Notes under the pieces: generated by a model
The model's database searches: none
What the model was told of the DNA's origin: nothing
Seen by the model: the letters and a program-made list of their open reading frames with translations, nothing else
Part shown: one piece after another, positions 10,264 through 18,675 of the stretch
Layout: each line of letters opens with the position of its first letter
Numbering within the stretch: position 1 is the stretch's first letter
Program-made: the position numbers and the translations under genes
NCBI GenBank assembly: GCA_903889915.1
Contig: CAISZK010000022.1
Coordinates: forward strand, 1-32,745
Origin: an uncultured Bacteroidota bacterium
Lineage (GTDB): Bacteria; Bacteroidota; Bacteroidia; Bacteroidales; CG2-30-32-10
Length of the DNA: 32,745 nt
Reading direction: 5' to 3'

Positions 10264-10779
10264 TTACTCCATGGTATATTGCATACAAGTTTTGTCAGAA
10301 TAGAAAATAATTATTCTCTCAATTTTTTTCTCTTCAATTTTCCTTTCTTCAACTTTGTTTGTATGATCACTCAATCTTAATTCACTTTTCTCGGGGATTC
10401 TCTCCGTTGTTTTAATGATTTTTGGTCGTATTGGCTTTTCAGTCTCAATTTTTTCCTTCACTACCACTTTCTGTATTTCCTCAGGAATATCCTCTTCAGA
10501 ATCGTTTAAATCATCATCCACGGGCTCTGGTTCGTTTTTTGGCTCTGTAGCAGTGTTAAACAAATCAGGCTGCATGTACATGCTTCCTTTACCGGTCAAA
10601 ATCCAGTCAGGACTAATGTCTGGAAATTTCATTAAAGTTTTTTGTATAAAATCCAAACTAGGATTATTACGTCCGGAAAGTATATGAGAGATACTCGAAC
10701 GTTGTACACCAATTTCGTCAGCGAACTTGGAAGCTGAGATGTTTTTGGTCTTTAAAATAAGCTGAATTCTTGAGTTCAT
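10264..10779 (-). CDS. XRE-family helix-turn-helix regulator
   Basis: This is a 171-aa DNA-binding protein. Residues 3-60 form a Cro/C1-type helix-turn-helix (ASKFADEIGVQRSSISHILSGRNNPSLDFI), followed by DWILTGKGSM, a phrase typical of Bacteroidetes XRE proteins. The middle (about 75-145) is a charged, low-complexity linker rich in E, K and P. The C-terminal KKIERIIIFYSDKTCMQY matches a short conserved tail (ERIVIFYxDGTF-like) found on many Bacteroidetes regulators of this type. There is no peptidase or ligand domain. The upstream region holds a -7 element and several similar dyads, suggesting autoregulation. The role is unknown, and it has no operon partner. Confidence 0.8.
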   Translation of the reverse strand: MNSRIQLILKTKNISASKFADEIGVQRSSISHILSGRNNPSLDFIQKTLMKFPDISPDWILTGKGSMYMQPDLFNTATEPKNEPEPVDDDLNDSEEDIPEEIQKVVVKEKIETEKPIRPKIIKTTERIPEKSELRLSDHTNKVEERKIEEKKIERIIIFYSDKTCMQYTME

Positions 10780-10797
10780 GATTGTAAATTATTTCGG

Positions 10798-10886
10798 TGA
10801 CAAATGTAATACAAATATTGTTTACTTCTGTAACTTTATTTAGTTTACAAATAACAATTGTAATTTATGCAATGTTACAAATGTGA
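10798..10886 (-). promoter_or_regulatory. Promoter and operator-like dyads upstream of the XRE gene
   Basis: TACATTTG on the minus strand (10801-10808) matches the -7 consensus 22 nt upstream of the ATG. It is embedded in the dyad TGACAAATGTAA (10798-10809). A second near-copy, TTACAAATGTGA, lies at 10875-10886. Between them are ACAA-ATA-TTGT (10811-10821) and TTACAA-N7-TTGTAA (10845-10863). Overlap of a dyad with the -7 element fits an autorepressor operator. Further copies occur at 11130-11141 and 11169-11180. Confidence 0.45.
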
Positions 10887-11577
10887 TTAGTTGAATTATG
10901 AGTTTATGTAAACACATTTATTTATCTTTCTACCAATTTATTAAACTACATGATAATTGATAAATTCGTTCAATTTAGAAAACCAATTCATTGTTTTGAT
11001 TTAATACTTTAAATAAAAGTTGTATGCTACTGGTTTATAGTTTTTTAAAAAGTTATAAATGACTGCAATTACAAAAATAACTTCAAAATGATGTTATTCA
11101 CAATACTAACTGGAAATATTGATTAAACATTACAAATGTAACTCAATTTCTCGCTTTACTACCCATGTTTACATCTGTAGTTTTCTATTTTTCTGATCAA
11201 CCACTCCCCTATTAAATATTCAATGGCTCCAATTTTAATTAAAGTTTCTGAGGAAAAATGGCTACCATTTTTTAAGGTGAATTTAGATTATTGAATTTCT
11301 AGTTAGGAATTTTATTGTCAATAGCAATTTGCAAATCCTTATTCTTTAAAAATTATTCCTGATTAAATAGTTATTCCGGGTAATTCAGACTTCATTTGGA
11401 TTGACTATGTAACTAAAAGGTATGAAACGAATTAAGGGTAAAATCAGGGTTTAAACCGAATTAATATTCAATCTTAATAATTGTAAATTAATGAAAAATA
11501 TGCATTGTAAGTTTTCTATAGGTAAAATTGTCAGGACAATAGGTCTTCTAATTTCACATAATGATTCTGTTGATCAA
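10887..11577. other. AT-rich gene-free stretch between the XRE gene and the 21-bp array
   Basis: No supportable gene or RNA was seen here. It holds two more members of the dyad family: a perfect TTACAAATGTAA (11130-11141) and TTACATCTGTAG (11169-11180). The rest is AT-rich without clear structure. Confidence 0.6.
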
Positions 11578-11829
11578 CCTCAGGGTCGGGATAATGAACC
11601 CTTGGATTAAATTATTTTACCCAAGGGTTGGGTTGAAGAACCTTAGGGTTAGACTAATGCACCCTTTGGTTGAATTATTTTACCTTAGGGTTCAATTGAC
11701 GGACCTAAGGGTTGGAATGACGAACCCTTGGGGCGAATTATTTTACCTCAGGGTTCGATTGACAGACCTAAGGGTTGGGATGACTGAGCCTTGGGTTGAA
11801 TTATATTACCTCAGGGTTCGATTGACGGA
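11578..11829. repeat. Tandem array of twelve 21-bp units (63-bp higher-order period x 4)
   Basis: Twelve contiguous units of exactly 21 bp begin mostly with CCTNAGGGTT or CCCTTGGG-like cores. Unit types recur in a fixed order of three: one ending in AATGACGAA-like sequence, one ending in GAATTATTTTA, one ending in GATTGACGGA. The true period is therefore 63 bp, repeated four times. Because 21 is a multiple of three, the plus strand stays open and would encode heptapeptides such as LRVGMTN, PWGELFY and LRVRLTD. No start signal or known domain supports a protein. A partial thirteenth unit follows. Confidence 0.9.
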
Positions 11830-12055
11830 CCCTGAGATCAGGCAAAAATGTCAATTTATACATTATTTGTTTTAAAGGAATTCAGTGATTTTTACTATTA
11901 TCGGGTTTATAGATCATTAATTATAAAGATAATGACTACGATATCTTCTGATAGCAAATGTAAATTGGCACTATATTCCCCAAAAATTAATAACTTTATA
12001 AAGGAAGGAAAACAAAACTGCGGGGAAAATTAAAAAATTTTGACAGTCTGGACAA
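11830..12055. other. Gene-free stretch between the array and recN
   Basis: There is a partial repeat unit at the left end and then AT-rich sequence. A 61-codon open frame here has no ribosome-binding site or recognisable content and is not called. No GC-rich terminator for recN was found. Confidence 0.5.
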
Positions 12056-13708
12056 TTATTCAAGTAAAGCCTTGGCGTGCTCCATTGCTGCTTTGGTAAG
12101 TTCGTTACCACTAAGCATTTTAGCTATTTCAGTAATGCGTTCTTTTTCTTTCAGCATCCTTATTTTGGTGTAAGTCACATTTTGATCAGATTCTTTATAT
12201 ACTACACAATGGGAAGTTCCTTTACCGGCAATTTGGGGTAAATGTGTTATTGCGATCACTTGCATTGTAGCCGACATATTCTTCATAATATTGCCAACTT
12301 TATCAGCAATATCACCTGAAACTCCCTGATCAATTTCATCAAAAATAATCGTAGGCAGGAGTTTTTTTACTGAAATCAGTGATTTAATGCTAAGAATCAG
12401 CCTCGACAGCTCACCACCTGATGCAACTTTTGCCAGTTCTTTTATCTCACTTCCTTTGTTGGCATTGAACATAAAAGTTAATCTGTCTTTGCCATGTAAA
12501 TTATAATCTGGCAGCAATGCGTGCGAAATCTGAAATATTGCATTTGGCATTGCAAGCTTTTTAAGAATACCTGAAACACCTTTTTCAATCAAAGGGATCG
12601 CCTTTTTTCGGTTTTCTGTTATTTTCTTTGATAGTCCATCAAGATGTTTTTCTGTTTCAGCAAGCAGTTTCTTTACCTTTTCAATCTCTTTGTCCAAATT
12701 GGTTATCGAATTAAGTTTGTCTGATATTACATTCTGTATTTGCAACAATTCATTGATGGAATTCACACGGTGTTTTTGTTGCAAGTTATAGATTATATTC
12801 AATCGGTCGTTTATACCGGCAATTCTTTCAGTGCTATAAACGATCTTTTGTTCAGCCAATTCAATTTCCTTGGTAATATCTTTAATCTCTATATTGCAGC
12901 TATCAATTCTTTTTGACAATTCTTCGAGCCCGGGGTGCAATAAAACCAATTTACTGATAATATTTGTCACCTCTTTTAATCGCGAGCCAATGCTAAAATC
13001 ACCGGATGTCAATTCATCAGAGGCTTTGATAAGATTGATTTTTATTTCTTCTGCATGGTTAAGAATTTCAAGTTCCTTTTCAATTTCTTCCTGTTCTCCT
13101 TCAATCAGATTGGCATTGCTGAGTTCATCAAACTGAAACTGGTAATAATCCTGGTCGGCTTTCGACTGCTTTTCTTTTTGCAGCAGATTTTTTAGTTCTG
13201 CATTTGTTGTATTGAAGAAAATGAACTTCTCACTGAATTCACTGAGAAGTTTATCATGTCCGATATAAGCATCAACAAAAGCCATCTGAAACTTTGAATC
13301 CTGTAGTGTGATCGTGTTGTGCTGCGAATGGATATCAACAAGCAATTCTCCCAATTCTTTCAATAATTCAAGATTCACGGGAGTATCATTGATAAAGGCC
13401 CTGGATTTTCCATTTTTATTGATCTCTCTTCTGATCACAGAATGGTCATCATAATCGAGCTGGTTCAATTCAAAGAAATCCTGTAAACCATAATCTTTAA
13501 TCAAAAAGGTACCTTCAATAATGCATTTTTTTGATTTATCAAGCAGAACCTGTGTGTCTGCCCTTTGCCCGAGTATCATTGCAAGAGCGCCAAGTAGTAT
13601 AGATTTTCCGGCACCTGTTTCCCCTGTAATAATAGTTAGTCCTTCCCTGAAATCAATTTCAAGTTCATTGATCAGTGCATAGTTGTTTATGGAAAGATGT
13701 GTAAGCAT
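12056..13708 (-). CDS. recN: DNA repair protein RecN
   Basis: RecN is an SMC-like ATPase that acts in double-strand break repair. The 550 aa match the family. The N-terminal ABC half-domain has Walker A ITGETGAGKS (about 27-36). The middle (about 160-370) is a long antiparallel coiled coil rich in E, K and L. The C-terminal half-domain carries the ABC signature VASGGELSRL and Walker B TIIFDEIDQGVSG, followed by AITHLPQIA. It is the distal gene of the bamD-rpoZ-coaBC-DUF4835 cluster, but a 125-nt gap and a -7 element in front of it suggest some independent transcription. Confidence 0.96.
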   Translation of the reverse strand: MLTHLSINNYALINELEIDFREGLTIITGETGAGKSILLGALAMILGQRADTQVLLDKSKKCIIEGTFLIKDYGLQDFFELNQLDYDDHSVIRREINKNGKSRAFINDTPVNLELLKELGELLVDIHSQHNTITLQDSKFQMAFVDAYIGHDKLLSEFSEKFIFFNTTNAELKNLLQKEKQSKADQDYYQFQFDELSNANLIEGEQEEIEKELEILNHAEEIKINLIKASDELTSGDFSIGSRLKEVTNIISKLVLLHPGLEELSKRIDSCNIEIKDITKEIELAEQKIVYSTERIAGINDRLNIIYNLQQKHRVNSINELLQIQNVISDKLNSITNLDKEIEKVKKLLAETEKHLDGLSKKITENRKKAIPLIEKGVSGILKKLAMPNAIFQISHALLPDYNLHGKDRLTFMFNANKGSEIKELAKVASGGELSRLILSIKSLISVKKLLPTIIFDEIDQGVSGDIADKVGNIMKNMSATMQVIAITHLPQIAGKGTSHCVVYKESDQNVTYTKIRMLKEKERITEIAKMLSGNELTKAAMEHAKALLE

Positions 13709-13722
13709 AGAATAACTCTGTG

Positions 13723-13730
13723 CAAATTTA
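13723..13730 (-). promoter_or_regulatory. Candidate -7 promoter element of recN
   Basis: The minus strand reads TAAATTTG, matching TAnnTTTG, and lies 14 nt upstream of the recN ATG. Transcription would start only a few bases before the start codon. No -33 element is evident at the usual distance. Confidence 0.35.
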
Positions 13731-13833
13731 GATAAAAAAAAGAAAGAAAAAGTAAATGATGGAAATTAGAAATCAGAAATTCATCTAAAAGATGAAGTGG
13801 CAGCAGCAGTTGCAGTACTTAAACTTTAAACTT

Positions 13834-14733
13834 TTACTTGTTGATCTGGTTATATTTTGAAGAATTTGCCGGGTCAATAAGTTTGCATATTGCTACAACT
13901 TTAGCCTTTTCAACAGTAGTAGCTACAGAATAAAGGTTTACAATTTCATCAGCTTTGGAGCTAAAGAAAAGTTGCATCAGGTAAGAATCAGGTTTTTCTT
14001 CGTGAACTCCTTTTAGTTTATCAAAAACAGCCGTAATAGCGTTTTTACCAGTTGCAACATTGTCAACCAGCATATCCAACCCTTTCCTGTGGTAATTATA
14101 AATAGACTCCCTGATAGGCGCATAAATATTATTCATAAGGTTTTCAACAAGCCAATACCTGTTTTTTTCCTTTGAGCTTTCAAAAGCTTTCCATCCGGAT
14201 TCTGAGGCATTCTGGGCATTTGTAACAATAGTTTGTGCTTTCTCAAAATATGGTGTACCGCCTTTTAATGAATAAGAATCGAAATCCATTCCAATAATGA
14301 TGTAGGCATAGTAAGCAAGTACTGAAGTCAGGTTTGAAGTGAAGGAATTTTCATTAAAATCAAGTGCCTGAAATTCTACATAAGTAAACTGAAAATCTTT
14401 GTCAATCAGGTTAAGCATGACAGATTTGTAGGAGCTTTTATAAACCGGCCGTCTTGACTGTACCTGAATATTTGCACTGAAAACATCATTCGACCTGTCG
14501 GAAATGGTTATCATAATTGTACATTCTATTTTTTCTTCAACTGAATAGGTATAGTTTGTCCATTTCCGTGAATTCATAAACTCATAAATGGCAGTCTGCA
14601 GAGTTTCGTATATTTTCTTGTCAGTGCCTTGAATTTGCGGGGTTGCAACTGAAACAATACAATTAAGTTCCTGTGCTTTTCCAAAGAGTGATATTCCGAT
14701 GAAGAATAATATGAGGAGACTAACTTTTCGCAT
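13834..14733 (-). CDS. DUF4835 family protein (PorD-like), exported
   Basis: This 299-aa protein has a signal peptide (residues 1-20, MRKVSLLILFFIGISLFGKA, cleaved before QELNC). The body matches the DUF4835 family: the opening LNCIVSVATPQIQGTDKKIYETLQ, the WTNYTYSVEEKIECTIMI strand pair, and ALDFNENSFTSNLTSVLAYYAYIIIGMDFDSYS. Some Bacteroidetes annotations name this family PorD and link it to type IX secretion. I recall that association but cannot confirm it here. It is encoded 16 nt downstream of coaBC, the usual place in this phylum. Its presence fits the T9SS-targeted peptidase at the window start. Confidence 0.85.
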   Translation of the reverse strand: MRKVSLLILFFIGISLFGKAQELNCIVSVATPQIQGTDKKIYETLQTAIYEFMNSRKWTNYTYSVEEKIECTIMITISDRSNDVFSANIQVQSRRPVYKSSYKSVMLNLIDKDFQFTYVEFQALDFNENSFTSNLTSVLAYYAYIIIGMDFDSYSLKGGTPYFEKAQTIVTNAQNASESGWKAFESSKEKNRYWLVENLMNNIYAPIRESIYNYHRKGLDMLVDNVATGKNAITAVFDKLKGVHEEKPDSYLMQLFFSSKADEIVNLYSVATTVEKAKVVAICKLIDPANSSKYNQINK

Positions 14734-14749
14734 AATTTAAAGTTTGGTT

Positions 14750-15949
14750 TTATTTATAAAGCTCAGTGATTTTCTCAACAATATCTTTTGCAACTTCTCT
14801 TTTGTCTTTCAGTTCAAAAGTAGTGATTTTATTTTTCTTATCCACAATTGTGATCTTATTGGTATCATGACCGAAACCGGCACCTTTATCTTTTAAGGAG
14901 TTGATAACGATAAAATCGAGGTTTTTATTGTGCAGTTTCTTTTTTGCATGTTCAATTTCATCGTGAGTTTCGAGTGCAAAGCCTATCAGAAGCTGATTTT
15001 TTTGTTTCTTGCTTCCTAGTTCTTTGAGTATATCCGTTGTTGGTTCTAGTTCAAGATTGCTGACTTTTCCAGGTTTGCTTAATTTTTTCCCGGCAGGATT
15101 AACTGGTGCAAAATCGGCAACTGCAGCAGCCATCACTGTCACATCAGCATTTTTGAATGCTTTCATGCAGGCAGCATGCATTTCTTTGGCAGAAACAACA
15201 TCTACCCTTTTTATTCCCTGATTAAAAGTTTTTAGTTTATTTGGTCCGCAAACAAGAGTAACATCAGCTCCGCTGTCAGCAAGTTCCTCTGCAATACAAA
15301 ATCCCATCAGCCCTGAGGAATGATTGCCAATGAAACGAACAGGGTCAATGGCTTCGTATGTTGGTCCGGCAGTCACCAGAGCTTTTTTACCTGAGAGTTT
15401 TTGATGTTTTAAAAAATACTTTTCAACTTTTGAAAAAATAACCTCAGGCTCTTCCATTCTTCCTTTTCCTTCATAGCCGCAGGCCAGGTAACCTTCGGCA
15501 GGTTCAATGATACCTATACCATTTTCAGAAAGATAATGCAGATTCTTTCGAACTGAAAAATGTTCAAGCATTTTAACGTTCATTGAAGGAACGAGAAATA
15601 TCTTCTGGTTAAATGCAATCAGTGAAGTTGAAAGTGCATCATCGGCAATGCCATTGGCAAGTTTACCAATAATGTTGGCTGATGCCGGTGCTACAATAAA
15701 GATGTCGCCCCAGTCAGTAAGAGAAATGTGCTCTGTTGTATAATCATTATCATTGCCGAAAAGATCACTGTAAACTTTGTTTTGCGAAAGTGTTTCAAGA
15801 GTAACCCTCGTGATAAATTCAAGAGCATTTTTTGTGGCAACAACCTTGACTTCGGCGCCTGATTTTTTCAGAAGCCTGATCAGAATTGCCGATTTGTATG
15901 CAGCAATGCCGCCACTGATTCCCAGTATGACGCGTTTGCCTTTAAGCAT
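14750..15949 (-). CDS. coaBC: Bifunctional phosphopantothenoylcysteine decarboxylase / phosphopantothenate-cysteine ligase
   Basis: This enzyme catalyses two successive coenzyme A synthesis steps, joining cysteine to 4'-phosphopantothenate and decarboxylating the product. Its 399 aa are standard. The N-terminal CoaC flavoprotein half (1-185) shows the FMN-binding GISGGIAAYKS, the catalytic H74 in TEHISLTDW, APASANIIGKLANGIADDAL, the PSMN motif, and the substrate clamp ACGYEGKGRM with its reactive cysteine. The C-terminal CoaB half begins at KKALVTAGPTYEAIDPVRFIGNHSSG and contains AAAVADFAP and KKLSK. It lies 8 nt after the rpoZ-like gene and 16 nt before the DUF4835 gene. Confidence 0.96.
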   Translation of the reverse strand: MLKGKRVILGISGGIAAYKSAILIRLLKKSGAEVKVVATKNALEFITRVTLETLSQNKVYSDLFGNDNDYTTEHISLTDWGDIFIVAPASANIIGKLANGIADDALSTSLIAFNQKIFLVPSMNVKMLEHFSVRKNLHYLSENGIGIIEPAEGYLACGYEGKGRMEEPEVIFSKVEKYFLKHQKLSGKKALVTAGPTYEAIDPVRFIGNHSSGLMGFCIAEELADSGADVTLVCGPNKLKTFNQGIKRVDVVSAKEMHAACMKAFKNADVTVMAAAVADFAPVNPAGKKLSKPGKVSNLELEPTTDILKELGSKKQKNQLLIGFALETHDEIEHAKKKLHNKNLDFIVINSLKDKGAGFGHDTNKITIVDKKNKITTFELKDKREVAKDIVEKITELYK

Positions 15950-15957
15950 GAAAATTA

Positions 15958-16296
15958 TTACTTAATAATAGGTTCCTTGGAAGGATTTCTAAAATAGATC
16001 TGTCCGTTCAAAAATTCATGAATGGCAAGAAGAGTTGGTTTTGGCAGATGCTCGTAGAATTTTGCAATTTCAATCTGTTCCCTGTTTTCAAAAATTTCTT
16101 CGAGGTTGTCAGTTGCAGGAGCAAATTCAGAAAGTTTGCCATTCAATTCACCTTTAATTTCAAGGCCAATCTGGTTAGCGCGTTTTGACAATACTACAAC
16201 AGTTTCGTATAAATTCCCTGTTTGTTTTACAAATTCAGTAGTGTCGCGTGTTTCAGTATTTGTTTCGGTCTTGATCTTTTTATAATCTATGCTCAT
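15958..16296 (-). CDS. rpoZ: DNA-directed RNA polymerase omega subunit, Bacteroidetes type
   Basis: This is a 112-aa cytosolic protein of the divergent Bacteroidetes omega family, which supports assembly and stability of the RNA polymerase core. The core NLYETVVVLSKRANQIGLEIK (about 28-48) corresponds to the omega helix region where other bacteria have a VxxAxxRAxQL-like pattern. The rest (about 60-112) is lineage-specific. Its ATG overlaps the bamD stop by 4 nt (ATGA), and coaBC follows after 8 nt, a linkage seen across the phylum. Identity rests on the core motif plus this context. Confidence 0.85.
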   Translation of the reverse strand: MSIDYKKIKTETNTETRDTTEFVKQTGNLYETVVVLSKRANQIGLEIKGELNGKLSEFAPATDNLEEIFENREQIEIAKFYEHLPKPTLLAIHEFLNGQIYFRNPSKEPIIK

Positions 16297-17108
16297 GATT
16301 TTTTACTTTTTAATTTATCAATTTCTTTCTGTGAATTCTTATTTACATTTTCGGCATCTTTCAGATACTTTGTTTGTGGAAAAGATTCTAATAACGCCTG
16401 GTATGCAAGCATGGCAGCTTTAAACCTTTCTTCTTTTTTAGCAGGCACACTTTCGTTTGCATACGAATAGTATGATTTCATAATGCAGTACAGACATTCT
16501 TCTTTAAATTTTGTTTCAGGATAGTCCTTTAGTGTATTTTTAAAAGAAACAATAGCTGCTTTGTATTCCTGCATTTTATAGTATAGTTTCGAAACCTCAA
16601 ATTCTTTAACTTCCAGCTTGAAACGCAGGTCATCAATAAGTTTATTACAAATAACCACAGTATCGCTTTTCGGATACAGGTCAACAAACAATTGAAGATC
16701 CTTTATGGCTGTTAGCGTGTTTGTCTGATCAAGTGAAAAATCCGGTGAATCAAGATACGTGCAATAAGCATTCAGGTACTGTGCTTCACAGGCATATTTA
16801 CTATTGGGATAAGTTGACGCATAGGTTTTGAAATAGTAAGCTGCCGTAACAAAATCTTCCATTCCATAATAGCAGTAAGCATAGTAATAATAGATCTTTT
16901 CTGCTTCAGCAGTACCCCGGTAATATGTGATCAGTTCTTCAAATAATTGTTGAGCATGATAATAATCACCTTTAAGATAATAAGCCTGTGCGGCTTTATA
17001 TTTTTCTTCAAGGTTGGTGCTCTTTAATATCCTGTTGAAATTGCCACATGAAGATACGACAATCGTAATTAACAAGCCAGCTAAAATGTATTTGATTTTT
17101 TTTAACAT
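16293..17108 (-). CDS. bamD: Outer-membrane assembly lipoprotein BamD
   Basis: BamD is a TPR lipoprotein of the beta-barrel assembly machinery, inner leaflet of the outer membrane. The start is taken at 17108 rather than the upstream in-frame codon at 17141, because MLKKIKYILAGLLITIVVSSC is an ideal lipoprotein signal with lipobox VSSC (acylated cysteine at residue 21). That gives 271 aa. The body is TPR-type helical repeats (AAQAYYLKGDYYHAQQLFEELI, AEKIYYYYAYCYYGMEDFVTAAYYFKTY, YPNSKYACEAQYLNAYC), normal for Bacteroidetes BamD. It is the first gene of the bamD-rpoZ-coaBC-DUF4835-recN cluster. Confidence 0.9.
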   Translation of the reverse strand: MLKKIKYILAGLLITIVVSSCGNFNRILKSTNLEEKYKAAQAYYLKGDYYHAQQLFEELITYYRGTAEAEKIYYYYAYCYYGMEDFVTAAYYFKTYASTYPNSKYACEAQYLNAYCTYLDSPDFSLDQTNTLTAIKDLQLFVDLYPKSDTVVICNKLIDDLRFKLEVKEFEVSKLYYKMQEYKAAIVSFKNTLKDYPETKFKEECLYCIMKSYYSYANESVPAKKEERFKAAMLAYQALLESFPQTKYLKDAENVNKNSQKEIDKLKSKKS

Positions 17109-17112
17109 CGTG

Positions 17113-17142
17113 CAAAAGTAAACATTTTGATTGAATCGCAAA
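17113..17142 (-). promoter_or_regulatory. Promoter of the bamD-recN cluster
   Basis: The minus strand has TTTG (17139-17142), an 18-nt spacer and TACTTTTG (17113-17120), a full match to both Bacteroidetes promoter elements. The -7 element ends 5 nt before the bamD ATG, so the transcript should begin at or next to the start codon. It also covers the alternative upstream start, which argues against that start. Confidence 0.6.
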
Positions 17143-17347
17143 ACGAAATAATCTATAGTTTAGTATGTCATGCTAAAAATAATCTTCAACATGCACTGAA
17201 ATCAAAGCAGTATTAATGATAAATAGCACCACTATTGCATTGATTCTTACTAACAGTTAGAGGCAGTAACAAAGACAGAAAGAAATATTTCTGAGAATAG
17301 TGATGCTATTTTTTTATCTGATATTTGCAATAGGAATTATTGACTGT

Positions 17348-18235
17348 TTAACTATTGTACACATAAGCAAAGGTTTTCGCAAAATCTTCGATGCTTGTTG
17401 GTGTCGTGTTTTCAGGGGTTCTTTTAACTTCGCTACCCATCAAACCATTATTTAATCCTTCAGCCATATCGGTCATTGAAGTGGCAACATTTTCTGAGCA
17501 GAATCCTGATTCTACCATGCCTCTGATAGCATCTGCATAAGGAAACTGAACGTATTTCAGATCGGGTTTTCCAATTGCGTTGCCAATTATTTTTGCAATT
17601 TCATTGTAAGACAGATCCCGCGGGCCAAGAATGTATTCAACTGTGTTTCCTGTAAAATTCAAATCTGATAAGCGTTTTGAAGCTACCGCCACAATATCCT
17701 TAATAGCTACCATGGGTATTGCCAAATCACCTTTTACCGGTGAACCTGCGATCCCCATCTGCCTGATAATTCCAACCTGCCCGAGAATGTTTTCCATAAA
17801 ATATGTTGGCCGAAGATTCAAAACATTGACATCTCTTAATGCCAGGAATGATTCTTCCATATCGCCTAAACCATCAACAATGCCTGCACCATGACGCAAA
17901 TGAGCGCCAATACTGCTCAACAAAACAGCATACTTTACATTGTTTGCTTTTGCCGCATTGGCATAGTTCGTTGATATTTTTTTCTGTTCACTTCGAAAAT
18001 TATTTGAGTGAGGATTGGGTGGCAAAAGGCAAAACACAGCTTTTGCATTTTCAAATGCTTTTAATACAAATGCTGCATCGTTCACATCACCCACCGCTGC
18101 TTCTGCTCCTTGCGAAACGAATTCCTGCAATTTTTCGGCATTCCGGCCAACTACTCTTACTTTCTTGCCCTGGGCTAAAAGATTTTTGGTAACAACTTTA
18201 CCAATATTTCCTGTTGCTGCTGTTATAACATACAT
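17348..18235 (-). CDS. NmrA-like NAD(P)-binding oxidoreductase or sensor
   Basis: This is a 295-aa atypical short-chain dehydrogenase of the NmrA/QOR2-like group. The N-terminal Rossmann fold starts at MYVITAATGNIGKVVTKNLL (nucleotide-binding TGNIG near residues 8-12), with VRVVGRNAEKL, where an arginine after the second strand suggests NADP. GDVNDAAFVLKAFENAKAVFCLLPP and AVLLSSIGAH follow. The Ser-Tyr-Lys catalytic triad of classical dehydrogenases is not obvious, as is usual in this group; members bind NAD(P) as sensors or reduce quinones. The ATG at 18235 is preferred over an in-frame TTG at 18244. A -7-like TAATTTTG occurs at 18335-18342 on the same strand. It is single and not in an operon. 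Confidence 0.85.
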   Translation of the reverse strand: MYVITAATGNIGKVVTKNLLAQGKKVRVVGRNAEKLQEFVSQGAEAAVGDVNDAAFVLKAFENAKAVFCLLPPNPHSNNFRSEQKKISTNYANAAKANNVKYAVLLSSIGAHLRHGAGIVDGLGDMEESFLALRDVNVLNLRPTYFMENILGQVGIIRQMGIAGSPVKGDLAIPMVAIKDIVAVASKRLSDLNFTGNTVEYILGPRDLSYNEIAKIIGNAIGKPDLKYVQFPYADAIRGMVESGFCSENVATSMTDMAEGLNNGLMGSEVKRTPENTTPTSIEDFAKTFAYVYNS

Positions 18236-18675
18236 AATGTTCAATTTTTTTTAAAAGTTATACAATTTTGAAATTAATTTCTGCCGGATAATTCAACCAT
18301 GATTGAATATTTCTGACAATATTTTGAAAAAATGCAAAATTACAACAGCGAGATGCCGATTTACTAATCTGAATTCCTAAGGTTTGTTAATGCGGTATCT
18401 TATTTTTCTAAACAGCTATGTTTTTCATGGCCGACCTTCATGGGTTTGATTATTTTTTACCACTTAAACACAATAGGGATATAGGCTCCACATAGATTAT
18501 TCAATCAAAATCAAAAATCTTTTTACAGTTTTCCCAGGTAAAAAACTACGTATCTACTTTGCCTGTGCAGTGAACTTGATTAAAAAAGTAAGGCTATTAA
18601 AAAATATTTTCAGTCTCACACAATAAATACCATTTAACGAACGTTAGAATGAGAAACAATCAAAACTTTTAAAAC
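18236..18675. other. Intergenic stretch with a degenerate dispersed repeat
   Basis: No gene was seen. Positions 18453-18520 share about 60 bp with 20142-20202 (TTTTTTACCAC, ATAGG, CACATAGA, AATCAAAAATCT words). Positions 18546-18573 (CTACGTATCTACT core) match the left arm of the inverted-repeat element at 20099-20128. The same two blocks therefore occur on both sides of the next gene, in opposite order. Confidence 0.55.

Noticed and set aside
11578-11829. CRISPR array
   Set aside because: Units are contiguous, with no unique spacers of regular size, and no cas genes are in the window. The same holds for the arrays at 19766-20017 and 32625-32696.
11561-11875. 104-codon open frame across the first 21-bp array as a repeat protein gene
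   Set aside because: The open frame follows automatically from a 21-bp period. There is no ribosome-binding site, no domain, and the C-terminus runs into unrelated sequence.
11848-12033. 61-codon ORF upstream of the recN 3' end
   Set aside because: No recognisable content, no initiation signal, and AT-rich intergenic composition.
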